Source: Cylindrotheca closterium (Eukaryota; Bacillariophyta; Bacillariophyceae; Bacillariales; Bacillariaceae). From it: a stretch of DNA of 64,000 bases. The stretch is taken from positions 62,001 through 126,000 of the forward strand of contig CAKOGP040002291.1 in the NCBI GenBank assembly GCA_933822405.4, given 5' to 3'. Positions 20,489 to 31,282 of this stretch are shown here, in pieces (the stretch's first letter is position 1; each line of letters opens with the position of its first letter). A program made the position numbers and the translations under genes. Below the pieces are notes generated by a model that had not been told where the DNA came from, ran no database searches, and saw only the letters and a program-made list of their open reading frames with translations.

Positions 20489-22003
20489 ATGGCAGAGAAT
20501 ACTTCCTACACTGCGAGTTACAATGCTCCCTCCTACTCCTATGGTGGTGGTGGTGGTGGTGGTGCGTATGGAGCCGCCCCTTCCAATGGATCATCAACAT
20601 CATCATCATCAGCACCACCAGCAGCAGATGGAGGTTTGAGGCGTCGGAGCGCTGTCACTCCACAATACGGCAGTGGTGGAGGGTATGACGACGAAACCAA
20701 GAAAAGTCGAAAACCCCGACGAGCTGTAGTGGAAAAGTTGGATTTCATGTTCCCCAAAGTCGACCGGGAATTCACCGTCAAGACCAAAGGCGGTGGTGTC
20801 GCATCACTAGTCGCCACCGGATTGGTGGCAATATTAATCATTGCAGAAGTTATCACATGGATGGCTCAAAATGGAGCGGAAGTATCGCGAACCTATGTCG
20901 ACAATAGTTTGGGAAAGAAGATGCGGGTCGACCTGAACATTACGTTCCCAGGACTAGCCTGTGATGACCTGCACCTAAATGTTATTGACATAGCTGGTGA
21001 TCACCAACTTGACATTCACGACACGTTGAAAAAGAAAAAGCTCCACAAGCATGGGGGTCCCATGACCCGTCAAGAATTGGAAGTGGAAACCAACCTGCAC
21101 CGAAAACAACAAGCGGAAAAGGATCGTATCTTGAAAGAAAAGTTGCCTGCTGATTATTGTGGACCTTGCTATGGAGCCGCACAAAATGAAGGCGACTGCT
21201 GTCAATCGTGCGATGACGTGATTGAAGCCTACACCAAGATGAAATGGAAGACCGACATGCTCAAGTTCACCTCGGAACAGTGCATTCGCGAAGGCCGAGA
21301 TCATCAAGAAGTCAAAAAGTTGATCCGAAATCAAGGTTGTCATTTGTCTGGATATATGATGCTCAATCGAGTGGCAGGTAACTTTCACATTGCCATGGGA
21401 GAAGGCATTGAACGAGACGGCCGACACATTCAAACCTTTAACCCTGAGGACGCCCCCAACTTTAATGCTTCTCACATTATTCATGAATTGAGCTTTGGAC
21501 CAGCCGACGGGAGCGAACCTCTCACTGGCACCACAAAGATTGTGACAGAGAGTGTTGGAACCACTGGATTGTTCCAATACTTTATCAAGATTGTTCCTAC
21601 CAGCTATGTCGGTGACGCCTTTCCTGGCAATCCCGACCTGGTAGAAATCAGTGACGATGGAGAGGCGCGACTGGAAACCAATCGATATTTCATTACCGAG
21701 CGTTTCAATCCACTCATGTCAGAAGGTTACGAAGAACACACCACTAGAGTGGAAGGGGACGCGAAACGTCATGCAGTCGAGATGAACCATGGCAAGGGAC
21801 ACGATCACGCGGATCATCACCAGATACGAAACAGTGTCTTGCCAGGGATCTTTTTCATTTATGAAATTTATCCCTTTGCTGTGGAAATATCCAAGAATTA
21901 CGTTCCATTTACTCACTTATTGATTCGCATCATGGCGACAGTTGGTGGAGTCTTTACTTTGGCTCGATGGGCAGATTCGATAATATACGACCGTCGCAGA
22001 TGA
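20489..22003 (+). CDS. ERGIC3/ERV46-like cargo receptor
   Basis: 504 aa, ATG at 20489, no intron. ERV46-type membrane protein that cycles between ER and Golgi in COPII/COPI vesicles. A diatom-specific Gly/Ser-rich extension (residues 1-~75, GGGGGGGAYG) precedes the conserved core: LDFMFPKVDREFTVKTKGG, first membrane helix (ASLVATGLVAILIIAEVITW), lumenal domain with ITFPGLACDDL, the Cys-rich CGPCYGAAQNEGDCCQSCDD and GCHLSGYMMLNRVAGNFHIA, then a second helix near the end (LLIRIMATVGGVFTLARWAD) and a short basic tail (YDRRR). The paired lumenal cysteines match ERV46/ERGIC3 rather than ERV41. A His/Glu-rich insert (~residues 410-445) is unusual. Confidence 0.93.
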   Translation: MAENTSYTASYNAPSYSYGGGGGGGAYGAAPSNGSSTSSSSAPPAADGGLRRRSAVTPQYGSGGGYDDETKKSRKPRRAVVEKLDFMFPKVDREFTVKTKGGGVASLVATGLVAILIIAEVITWMAQNGAEVSRTYVDNSLGKKMRVDLNITFPGLACDDLHLNVIDIAGDHQLDIHDTLKKKKLHKHGGPMTRQELEVETNLHRKQQAEKDRILKEKLPADYCGPCYGAAQNEGDCCQSCDDVIEAYTKMKWKTDMLKFTSEQCIREGRDHQEVKKLIRNQGCHLSGYMMLNRVAGNFHIAMGEGIERDGRHIQTFNPEDAPNFNASHIIHELSFGPADGSEPLTGTTKIVTESVGTTGLFQYFIKIVPTSYVGDAFPGNPDLVEISDDGEARLETNRYFITERFNPLMSEGYEEHTTRVEGDAKRHAVEMNHGKGHDHADHHQIRNSVLPGIFFIYEIYPFAVEISKNYVPFTHLLIRIMATVGGVFTLARWADSIIYDRRR

Positions 22004-22236
22004 GGCTAGAGTAATTTGAAAAGTATACTGTAGCTTTCATTTCTGATGTCATGATGCTAATCAGACATATCCTTTTGCACCTGGCATGGTTATCATAATG
22101 ATAATCAAGAATACTAAAAATCATAAGGAAACTCAGCATAACTCAGCATACAATCATCATCATCATCATCGGCAGAAAGTGAAATATGTTTGTGGGTGCT
22201 AGACTTAATTAAAATTGAAGATAGAGCGATGTGCGT
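22004..22236. other. Convergent 3' spacer with CAT microsatellite
   Basis: Contains a short direct repeat AACTCAGCATA (22130-22151) and a (CAT)n run near 22154-22171. No gene. Confidence 0.4.
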
Positions 22237-22602
22237 TTACTTTGCCATTGGATGAGAAATGATGTAGTCTACAGCATCTGCGATGGAGACAATCTTGTCA
22301 GCCTCAGCATCTGGGATCTCAATAGCAAATTCGTCCTCAATGGCCATTACCACCTCAACAACGTCCAAGGAATCCAATCCCAAATCCTCAGTGAACTTGA
22401 CCTTTTCCGTGACCTTGTTTCCATCCACTTGGTCGAAATTCTTGACAACCTCCAAGATTCGGGATGTAACATCACCGGCATCCAAGAAAGTTTGGGCAGC
22501 AAATGTTCGAAGGACCATTGGCTGTTTCAAGGCCGAAAAGGCATTCATGTTCACAGCGCGAACAGCAACACGAGAGGCAAGGACACGTCCAGCAGAAAAC
22601 AT
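22237..22602 (-). CDS. Mitochondrial acyl carrier protein (complex I NDUFAB1-type)
   Basis: 121 aa, ATG at 22602, single exon. The N-terminal ~35 residues are an Arg/Ala/Ser-rich mitochondrial presequence (MFSAGRVLASRVAVRAVNMN). The ACP domain runs from about residue 40 to 118. Ser78 in LGLDSLDVVE is the 4'-phosphopantetheine attachment site, flanked by the usual acidic helix II (VVEVVMAIEDEFAIEIPD). Mitochondrial ACP serves type II fatty acid and lipoate synthesis, Fe-S assembly through LYR proteins, and respiratory complex I. Length is normal for the mitochondrial form. The 5' flank carries simple AAAT and TTGA repeats immediately upstream of the ATG. Confidence 0.93.
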   Translation of the reverse strand: MFSAGRVLASRVAVRAVNMNAFSALKQPMVLRTFAAQTFLDAGDVTSRILEVVKNFDQVDGNKVTEKVKFTEDLGLDSLDVVEVVMAIEDEFAIEIPDAEADKIVSIADAVDYIISHPMAK

Positions 22603-22618
22603 CTTTATTTATTCTGCC

Positions 22619-22665
22619 ATAAATAAATAAATAAATTGATTGATTGATTGATTGATTGATTGATG
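22619..22665. repeat. Microsatellite (AAAT)n followed by (TTGA)n
   Basis: About four AAAT units pass directly into about seven TTGA units, ~15 bp upstream of the acyl carrier protein start codon, so it lies in its 5' UTR or core promoter. Confidence 0.9.
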
Positions 22666-23201
22666 CAAAAGAAAACAAGTGAGCAATGGATATGGAAATC
22701 AAACTTTTTCAACAATCCTTCCAATGGCTTCATTTTTGGTGTGATGTCAGACTTCGTCCGTAGATCTTCTACTGGGAACAACGATGAGCAACTCCCAAGA
22801 GCCAAATGGAAGAATTGCCTGAATTTTGTCAAGGAAAGTAACACCACATTCCATCAGCAATGTCACCATCCTCTACAGCTGACGAAAAAGTCAAAGCCAT
22901 TCCATCGTACCTTTCGTGTGTTGGGATAGCAATACTGACTCGATGATGCGAATGATTTCTCGGTGCGGTTCCCTGAGTTGTTCGAGAAAAAGGTTGAGTG
23001 ACGTCCAGACCAGGCAGGATCATGAAGGGCTGTAGTAGTCCCTTTTCAGTTAAGACTGACATAGTCCTTTTGACCGGCTTCCAACATGACTGAGATTTAC
23101 TGTACCGTACCACATAACAATGCCCGACACCAGACACTCAACCTTGTTGGCATTCTCTATTCAATAAAGTCAGCATCCCGGCAAATAACCACAACAACAC
23201 A
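22666..23201. promoter_or_regulatory. Divergent spacer between acyl carrier protein and glycosyltransferase genes
   Basis: About 540 bp that must hold both promoters. No recognised motif apart from the adjacent microsatellite; overlapping short ORFs here are not supported. Confidence 0.35.
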
Positions 23202-25260
23202 ATGACGTCAAGGCTTTATGATGGAAAAGAGTGGCACGAAATCGTCGATGATGATGGGGATGAACATCAACAAGTACATGGCAAGGTTCCTTTGGCTCCC
23301 ATTTTGAATGGAGATGGCAGGATCTTTGTGTCGATACCAAGCTATCGAGGTTCGTGAGGATTGCACTTGTCTTTGATTTGGTTTCGGTTTGTATTGATTG
23401 ATTGATTGATTAATTGATTAATTGGTTCGTATGGCTAACGGTGCAATTGCATTTGCCGTGTGTGTTTTTCAGATGGAGAGAGATGCGGAAAAACAGTCAT
23501 GGATATATTTCAAAAAGCAAAGGATCCCGATAATATTATTGTTGGAATAGTCGATCAGAGCTACGAAGACGACAAATCCTGTCTCGAAGTTTACTGCAAA
23601 GAACTTGGTAAGTGCTTTCGAGAGAATGATGAATTATAAAATTATCTTGATCATGGACGAGGATTCAATAATTCATTCGTTTCAGAGCATTGGCATTGGC
23701 ACTGGCATTGTCTGATCATTCAAACCTGAAGCATGATTCTCACTGGAATCGTCTTCTTTTGCATATCTCACAAACATATAATATCCAGGATTTAACATTT
23801 ACAGCAAACCTTCTCTTCGAAAGGACACCACCAAAGTCATATTGAACCAAGTGCAACACAAGAATTGTCCTCGAGCAGACCAAATCCGCAAAGTGAGCGT
23901 CCATCACTTTGATGCCAAGGGTCCGTCTTGGGCACGGGCCTTGAGTCGCAAGATTCTGGGCAACGAAGAGTTTTGTTTGCAAATTGATTCACACAATCAA
24001 TTTGTGCAAGATTGGGACGAAAAGCTCAAAATGGAATGGGCTGCCACCCGCAACGAATTTGGAATCATTAGTACTGTGCCCCTGGGGTATTATGAAATGG
24101 AACACAAGGAAGCGACGACAGTGACTAGAGGTTGTGAAGTGGAGTATCAAGATAACAAAGTTCCGGTAAGTGTTGAAACTGAAACTGAAACTGATCTTGA
24201 TTCTGTTGGGCGGACTCATAATGCTGCTGTTTGCCTCCACGAAATCATTGTTATAGCACTTTAACGAACGAGGAGATGGAAAGATCGAGCATTTGAAAAA
24301 GCCATTCCTGGCACACACATGGTCATCAGCCTTTAGTTTTGCCAAGTGTCACTTGGAGGAATCGGCTCCCTACGATCCCTTTACCCCATTCGTCATGGGA
24401 GTGGAGAATTTTGCTCGATTTGCTCGGTTTTGGACAAGGGGGTATGATGTCTACACCCCGACGCAGAATATAATATACCACAGCTTTCAGCCGAATCCAG
24501 AAGGTCACCGGATGACTGAATGGTTTCATCCAAAAGACCAAAGACACAAAGACGAAGCTCTAAAGCGAATCAGGTAAGCAAAGTTGGATTGTTTGCTTCA
24601 GAATCGTGAAAATTTACAGTTCGACTCATACATTGTACCATCCCACAGATCGTATTTGGGAGCTCCAGATGCCTTGGAGGACTACAACTTGGCCAACCTC
24701 GGAATTTATGGATTGGGAAAGCGACGAACACTGCAACAGCTGGAGAAATTCTTGCAAATTGATATTGCCAATCAAGTTCCGAGGCCCCGCAACGTAAGGA
24801 TTGTCTCGTCTTGGTCACTGCTACCCACTTCATTTATCTCAGCTCATTTCCATTTCATTCGTTTCTTCATTCTTTCATCCTATTTTGTTAGGCACCGTGC
24901 ATGGGGCACGAGTGGGTTCCGTATAATATGGACATTTCTCCAACCGAGAATCTATTCAAGCATCCAGACAACTTGGATCCCCAACCAGAATTTCCAATGC
25001 GCACCGAGTGTGTGTTTTACGAGGAAGAAGCAGCAAATGCCGCAAGTATCGACGTGCTGGAAGGAGACATTATGGGAGAATTGGGCGAAGGAAAGGATGG
25101 TTCGCAGCAGACAAACCCGCATGCCTCTCCATTTCCTTCAGGGACAATACTATTTCCACTTTGGATTGTTGGTCTCGTCATTTGGTACATGAGCTTTGCC
25201 AGTACACCCACATCAAGAGGGAAACAGTCTAGACAAAAAGCCGGAGCCAAGGATTCGTAA
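23202..25260 (+). CDS. GT60-like (Skp1 GlcNAc-transferase family) glycosyltransferase with C-terminal membrane anchor
   Basis: Six exons: 23202-23349, 23473-23607, 23789-24165, 24257-24573, 24649-24793, 24892-25260. All are GT-AG and phases close to 496 aa. Domain order fits the GlcNAc-transferase family that modifies Skp1 hydroxyproline in Dictyostelium: RIFVSIPSYRD at ~45, NIIVGIVDQS, KVSVHHFDAKGPSWARAL, the metal-binding DxD-like LQIDSHNQF, an acceptor region WSSAFSFAKCHLEE, and VMGVENFARFARFWTRGYDV with YTPTQNIIYHSF. There is no N-terminal signal. The last ~50 residues hold one hydrophobic helix (GTILFPLWIVGLVIWYMSFA) and a basic tail, so the enzyme may be tail-anchored. Cytosolic Skp1-type versus secretory substrate is therefore uncertain. 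Acceptor exon 3 uses the AG at 23788; a nearby AG at 23804 breaks the phase. Confidence 0.88.
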
Positions 25261-25311
25261 AGTGTCTAGCTGTATAATCCTCTATGATTTTTTATATTGA
25301 TGGAAGCTAGC

Positions 25312-28107
25312 CTATCCGTCAAATTCGTATTCTTCCTCCTCATCGCTTGCCCACAGATCGTCCTCCTCTTCTAAGTCGTTGCTATTCTTGGCCAACGAAA
25401 GCCGTGGCCTCATTCGAGCTGGCAGGGAAGCACGCCGCGGCCCTTCGTCAAAGGTTTCCTCAATTTCCGATTCGGAATCATCTTCCAATTCAATGACCTC
25501 TGGCTCGGCTGCAGGTTGTGAAAGGAACTTGTCAAGCGTTTGGATTTGGCTGGAAGGAAAGGTCCGAGCCTTCTTGCCACGACCTTTACCAGTCGACTTT
25601 GCTTTGGTTGTTTTACGTCGCTTTCCAGTTGCCGAAGAAGAACGTCGACGAGTGGACCCAGTGGATGCCCGACGCTTCTTGGTGGTGGTTGCCTTTTTTC
25701 GTTTGGCAGTACTGCCGCCAGTAGATGCCCGAGGGATTTTGGCCCGTGCCACTCGCGTAGGAACTCGAATGAAAGCTCTCGAGTTGCCAGACACCAAAAA
25801 GTCTTCCGCCTTTCTTGTACATCTCAAGTAAATGATGGAACTGCAAAATGGTTGGTGAGTATCATGCATATCAGCAAAAAACGATTAGACTTCCGAGATT
25901 TCCGGATACAGCCATGGTGGCAAGACAATACTTACTCGTATTTTGACCACTTGACATCAACTTTGATATAATCGTCCATCAAGAGCTGTACAATGACTTG
26001 TTCACAATCGGGGACGGAAAGTTCTTTACCAGGTGGATTATTTTGGACGCATTCCGGTGCTCCATCCGGTTTGGCCCGCCATTCCTTCAAGAGCATGGGC
26101 ATGGTCAATTTATCGTCCTGCTTGAGAAACAAGAGCTGCAACAGGGTCTTGGCATGTGCCGTAATATCCTTCAAAACTCCAGAACCCTCCAAACTAATGG
26201 TTTCATGGGTACCTGAAGTGTCATATCGTTTTAGGGTTCCCGAGAAATCGCTTTCGCCCGTTTCTCCCAAACTTTCCAGTATGGTCATGCGACAAATGGT
26301 ATCGTTGCCAAATCGCTGCCCATACCTGATCATTCCATTGAACAATGTCTCTGTTCGTTCCCCGTTAATCATTTTGATCAATCTGGGCACATCCTTGGGC
26401 GAGTAATACAAGATGCAATCGGCTGGTTTGCCATCTCTTCCTGCTCTCCCAGACTCCTGATAGTAAGCTTCTAACGTTTTGGACAAGGTGTGATGGAGAA
26501 CAAATCGCACATCGGGCTTGTTGATACCCAATCCAAAAGCAATGGTGGCGACAACTACTTGGGTTTGGTTCCGCATCCAACTCCGATGGATAGCCTGCTT
26601 TTTGGTCACACTGACTCTGCTCAAGACATAAAAGGACAAAGGTGTTAGGAACTCGGGGCAGTAAATAAATCTGACTTGAAACGTCACCGACAATGTAAGT
26701 CACTTACTCGCTGTGATAGGCCTCGGCAATGATTCCCCGTTCCTGCAATTCGTCTGCAACCGTATCCGCATCCTTTTTGGAATAGGCATAGATAATTCCA
26801 GCCGAAGTAGGATGCTTTTCCTTGATGAATTGGGCCATATCCTCCAAGACCTCGTTCGAGCCATCCTTTGGTTTGACGTAATAGGACAAATTGGGTCGAT
26901 TGGCCGTGGATCGAAAGAATCGATAGTGTCGGGAGAGGCGCAGAATTTGGGCACAGTCGTTGCGGACTCGATCCGAGGCCGTTGCCGTGACGGCCAAGAC
27001 TGGTACTGATGGAAATTGATGTTTGAGTATGCCTAGTTTGGCATAATCGGGCCGAAAGTCGTGGCCCCATTGACAGGCGCAGTGACATTCGTCAATGACG
27101 ATTCGTCCCAATCGATTTTGTTGGTGTAGTTTTTGCAACTCGGACTTGAGCTTGTTGGAGGCAGTCACCTTTTCGGGTGTTACTATCATCATCAAGACTC
27201 CACCATTGGGATCCCGAACCCGGTTCCAATTTTGTGTGTGCAAGGCTTGGCCCATGCCGGAGGTAAAGCTGATGCAAGATTGCGCACGAAAGGCATTCAT
27301 CTGTTCTTGCTGATCTTGGATTAGCGAGAGTAATGGAGAAATGACAAGGGTAATCTTTGGACCTTCGAGTATAGCTGGAAGTTGATACGTCAAAGATTTG
27401 CCACCTCCAGTACGCATAATCACAAAGCAATCTTGTCCACTGAGGGTGGCTTGGATGATATCCTGTTGAGTCTCTCGAAAGGTTGGAATCTTAAAGGTGC
27501 CATTCAGTACTTGTTGAATTTGTAGTTCGGAGAAGCGACAAGTGGGTGATACTATGGCAGCCAAACCCGGTTTCTGTTCGGCACCCACATTGCTGACCCG
27601 TCTTGCGTTGCTATTTCGCGGCACATGTGTGAGATCCAAGGGTGGCAAGGAAGCTGCTATTGAGGCCCGCCCATTATGCCCACCATGCGGCGTCACTGCT
27701 GGCCCATAATCATTTTCATCGTCATCAACATCGACATCGTAGTCAAAAGACATTTGAGTTTGCGAGTTTCTAGCTTGTGTCATTTGCGTATTGGGATCCG
27801 TCAGATTTTCGTTCGGTGACACGGGGCTGTTGGAAAAAGTAACAGGTTGCGATTGAGGTTGTTCGTGTTTGACTGTTTCCTGTTGATGCTGGGGTAGCGT
27901 CGTATGTTCTTCGAATTGTTGTTGATGTTGCTGTTCTTCTAGCTTTTCAATTTGATCGTCGAGTCCCATCAATTCATTCGTCAAGCCTTGAATTCGATTC
28001 TCAATGTTTGTTACTTCCTTCATCAAGACTTGCTTTTGTGAAAACAAGGCCGAGGATTCTTGCCTCTTGGCATCGCGCAATGCATTCAAAGACGCTAACG
28101 ACCGCAT
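25312..28107 (-). CDS. RecQ-family DNA helicase (RECQ1-like) with degenerate zinc site
   Basis: Three exons: 28107-26708, 26616-25936, 25840-25312, 869 aa; the join [15 protein letters not shown] aligns without gap to RECQ1. ATG at 28107; upstream in-frame codons contain no ATG. 3'-5' DNA unwinding enzyme of genome maintenance. The N-terminus has a coiled coil (~25-60) and a Gln-rich linker. RecA1 contains the Q-like [12 protein letters not shown], motif [16 protein letters not shown] and DECH box [14 protein letters not shown]; RecA2 contains [19 protein letters not shown] and [12 protein letters not shown]. The RecQ zinc-binding subdomain keeps one Cys (NDTICRM), but the CxxC part is replaced by [11 protein letters not shown] winged-helix RQC segment follows ([10 protein letters not shown]...[14 protein letters not shown]). 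The C-tail is a Lys/Arg-rich nuclear-type segment ending acidic ([12 protein letters not shown]). Confidence 0.93.
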
Positions 28108-28393
28108 TGGTGGTGCTAACAGTGGTACACAAGGGTAAGTCCACAAGAACTTGCAAGAGGAACAAACAATGAGGGTGGACGATCGAGGATTTGAAATATT
28201 CAGAGCATTGTTGTCGATCCAGTCCAGTCAGTCTATCGAGTCTGGGGGAAAGCGGACACCGACAGACGATATCCTCAAATGGCGCGAGTTGCAGTCCGAC
28301 GAGTCCAATTTTCCGTTGTTTTTTTCTCACAAAATCACATCAAACCAAACCAAACACCATCACAATTGGTTTCAATTTCAATAACATAGAATC
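28108..28393. promoter_or_regulatory. Short divergent promoter region
   Basis: 286 bp between the start codons of the RecQ gene (minus) and the RING-ankyrin gene (plus), so both promoters must lie here. No specific motif identified. Confidence 0.5.
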
Positions 28394-29731
28394 ATGAAGA
28401 CTACAATTCAACACATCGAGTGCCCTATTTGTTACGATTGTACCAACAATACAGTCACCTTGCCATGCTGCAAGAAATCCTTTTGCATCCCATGCTTGGA
28501 AGGTTGGAAACCTGATGTGGACGACTACGTCCACGGGAACCGAACCTGTCCAAATTGCCGCGCCCTCGTTCCACCCACTACAGAAGTCTTGCAGACCATT
28601 CAGTTTTACAAGAAAGTTTCTCTTTCTCTAAGCATTCTGTTGGTACAAGATCCCAGTTTGGATTTACCGGTTGCTCCATTGCCTACTAGTCCTATCAGGT
28701 ACCCAGGCGACCAGGTTGCGATTCGACGCAATTACGAGTCCATTCAGACCACCTACGCACAGCGAGTTCAACTATTTGAGCAAAAGTATGGGTGCAATAT
28801 CCTACCCGTCTCTGTCATTCCCAGCAGTCCGACAAAACCAATTCATTTGCCAGACTCTGTCATCCAAGCAGTCAACGCAAGCAATTACTCGCATGTGAGC
28901 ACGTTTCTCGGGCCACCACCCATCTCACCCCAGCGCTTAGAAGCGATTTGCCCTCAGAGTGGTAATACACTTCTTCACATCACAGTCCAAGCAAACAATT
29001 TGGATATTGCCAACGTCCTCGTGGCTCTCGGGGCCGATGTCAATGCAGCCAATTTTGATCGGCTGACTTCCTTGTTCTATGCCGTCAAGATTGAAGGACA
29101 AGATGATAGAATCGCAAAGGCCTTGATTCGTGCGGGTGCCAAAAAATTATCAATGGTCTTTCCCAATTCACCTATCTTCTCTCTGCCCGATTATCATCTG
29201 GCAGCCACCGCCCAAGGCCTCGGGAAAGTGGAGCTTGCTCGTATGCTCGAAAAGGAGGCTCTTGGAAGACATTGCAAAGTCCAAGTCGACGGTTCTACCA
29301 AGAGAGGAACCATAATGGAAGAGGGCATTTCCGGCAACTCACAGATCCTTTTGGACAATACAAAGGAAATGGTCCTGGTGCCGACAAGCAATATCGAAAT
29401 TCACAAGCCTCTGCTCTTCGACTTTCGCGATATTGATCGCAATGCTCTCTTTCCCAACCCGCCACCGAGAAATAATGCTCCCGTCTTTCGCTCTGGGACC
29501 GAAGCTCATGAAGGACTAGTACGTCTTTTCTATTTCATTGGAGGCGACCCAGAAACCACTTCTCGACGCAATGGTCGCGAAGGCAACCATGCCCCAACTC
29601 GTACTCTCCACAACTTTCTCACGGATGAAACTGCGGGATGGGCCCCTGAAGAAGTTGATGACATAGCAGATGCGATCTTTACCATGATGTCTCATCGCAT
29701 TCTGAATGGGAATCTGTTTCCACAAGGATAG
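28394..29731 (+). CDS. RING-finger plus ankyrin-repeat protein, putative E3 ubiquitin ligase
   Basis: 445 aa, ATG at 28394, single exon. The N-terminal RING (residues ~9-58) has the Cys pattern ECPICYD...TLPCCKKSFCIPCLEGW...CPNC; the usual His at position 4 appears as Lys/Ser context around CCKKSFC, so it is a C4C4-like or variant RING. The middle contains at least two ankyrin repeats: SGNTLLHITVQANNLDIANV plus LVALGADVNAANFDRLTSLF, and a second ending ALIRAGAKK. The C-terminal ~130 residues (after FDFRDIDRNALF) are not recognised and end in a helical segment. RING-ankyrin proteins usually recruit substrates through the repeats. Shares a short divergent promoter with RecQ. Confidence 0.82.
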   Translation: MKTTIQHIECPICYDCTNNTVTLPCCKKSFCIPCLEGWKPDVDDYVHGNRTCPNCRALVPPTTEVLQTIQFYKKVSLSLSILLVQDPSLDLPVAPLPTSPIRYPGDQVAIRRNYESIQTTYAQRVQLFEQKYGCNILPVSVIPSSPTKPIHLPDSVIQAVNASNYSHVSTFLGPPPISPQRLEAICPQSGNTLLHITVQANNLDIANVLVALGADVNAANFDRLTSLFYAVKIEGQDDRIAKALIRAGAKKLSMVFPNSPIFSLPDYHLAATAQGLGKVELARMLEKEALGRHCKVQVDGSTKRGTIMEEGISGNSQILLDNTKEMVLVPTSNIEIHKPLLFDFRDIDRNALFPNPPPRNNAPVFRSGTEAHEGLVRLFYFIGGDPETTSRRNGREGNHAPTRTLHNFLTDETAGWAPEEVDDIADAIFTMMSHRILNGNLFPQG

Positions 29732-29992
29732 AGTGGAGGAATCAATCAGAGGCTTTCGATGGAATGCTACGCGATGACACAGATTCATCTGAAGTCTTTC
29801 TATATGCGCCAATCCAAGAGATTGACCCCTACACCTTCTTGACATTTCTCTTTGGAAATACCTCAGCTCTGATCTTGTCTTAATGGCAATTGGCAATCAG
29901 TCGGTCCCAATACAGCAGAGCGAACCACAAACCGGAGTAGCGTATCATGGAAATAGCAAGCTTTGAATCCCCTTTCAATTTTCCAATAGTCT
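29732..29992. other. Convergent 3' spacer
   Basis: Between the 3' ends of the RING-ankyrin gene and the deacetylase gene. No feature seen. Confidence 0.4.
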
Positions 29993-31282
29993 TCAGTTTC
30001 CATCCCCTTTTCTCTTCCACATTTGATATTTTCTCCAGACATAGGCACACTCTTCGTGTACAATGGCATGCCGTCGGGCCAAAGCATCCACGTCCTTGTC
30101 GTATCCACCACCGACTACTGCCGCCACTGGAATTTTAGCGCCCACACATCGATCCAATACCCAGCGATCTCGTTTTCGAATGCCATCTTCGGTAATCTTG
30201 ATTCGTCCCAACTTGTCATGTTCGTAGACGTCGACTCCGGCATCGTACAAGACCAGATCGGGTTGGACGTCGCCTAAGGCCTGGTTGACGCTCGTTTCCA
30301 ACTGCTGCAAGTATTCTTCGTCCTGACAACCATTGTCCAGTCCAATATCATAGGTGGAATGCGCCTTGAGTTGAGGATAATTGGAGGCACAGTGCATGCT
30401 CAATGTGAATAGTTTCTCATGATTTGGATGATTTGGATCGCTGTTCCACAATGTGGAAAACTTGGCCGTCCCATCTCCCTGATGGACGTCGCAATCAATG
30501 ACCAAGACTCGTTTTACTGACGGCTTCATCGTGGTAATGACATGGGTGGCCACGGCCAAATCATTCAATATGGTGTATCCAGCGCCTCCGGTTGGCGATG
30601 CATGATGGGTCCCACCAGCCACATTGGCAGCAATTCCATAATGACTGGCTAGCTGACAGGTCAAGACCGTTCCGGCTACTTCCAAGACGGTTCGTTCAAT
30701 AAGTTCTGGCCGATGGGTTTGTTCCCGAAACCCAATGTATCGCGCTTCTTCCACCGTCAATTCACTGTTCAAGAAGCGATTCACAAAATCTTCGTTGATA
30801 ATGTCGAGAAACCATTCTCGAGGAATATCTTGGAAATCAAGCGGTTGAAAAAAGTGTTGTTCCTTTCGGACCAATGGACGAGGAAGATTGCTATAACCAG
30901 GAAAATTTTTCGAAGATGTCGTCAACAAGGCATTTGCAATTCGATCAAACTTGTCCATTGGAAAGGTATGATTGGGTGGCCAATCCTCAAAAGAGTAGTT
31001 GGGATGATTGACGATGGGCGCGTGGAATCTATTCAAGGCAGGATCCAATCCCAATCGTGAAGCCATAAGACCCAAATATTTCATATCTTCAGAAGAAGAA
31101 GCAGTGTCGGCAGTGGCTGCATCATTCGTCGAAAAAAGTTGTCGTGACAGACTTCGGCTGTAGTTTCGCGATGGACGCTTGTTGGAAGGTTGAAGGATTG
31201 ATGGAAACGCATATGCTGATCTCCAGAATAAAGTTGACATGATAGCAAATAGTAGAAGAGTCGACCGCTTTGTCGACCTCAT
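29993..31282 (-). CDS. Class IV (HDAC11-like) zinc deacetylase with plastid-type presequence
   Basis: 429 aa, ATG at 31282, single exon. Histone-deacetylase fold: GTHHASPTGGAGYTILNDLA carries the tandem His; VIDCDVHQGDGTA supplies Asp and His zinc ligands; VLYDAGVDVYEHDKLG supplies the third Asp; GGGYDKD holds the active-site Tyr. All catalytic residues are present. The wording fits class IV and bacterial AcuC-like relatives, which act on acyl-lysines or long-chain acyl groups. The N-terminus is unusual for a deacetylase: a hydrophobic signal (STLLLFAIMSTLFW) ends at SAYA|FPS (F26), followed by a Ser/Arg-rich transit-like stretch, as in diatom plastid precursors. If the prediction is right, the substrates would be plastid proteins or metabolites, not nuclear histones. 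Confidence 0.9.
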   Translation of the reverse strand: MRSTKRSTLLLFAIMSTLFWRSAYAFPSILQPSNKRPSRNYSRSLSRQLFSTNDAATADTASSSEDMKYLGLMASRLGLDPALNRFHAPIVNHPNYSFEDWPPNHTFPMDKFDRIANALLTTSSKNFPGYSNLPRPLVRKEQHFFQPLDFQDIPREWFLDIINEDFVNRFLNSELTVEEARYIGFREQTHRPELIERTVLEVAGTVLTCQLASHYGIAANVAGGTHHASPTGGAGYTILNDLAVATHVITTMKPSVKRVLVIDCDVHQGDGTAKFSTLWNSDPNHPNHEKLFTLSMHCASNYPQLKAHSTYDIGLDNGCQDEEYLQQLETSVNQALGDVQPDLVLYDAGVDVYEHDKLGRIKITEDGIRKRDRWVLDRCVGAKIPVAAVVGGGYDKDVDALARRHAIVHEECAYVWRKYQMWKRKGDGN

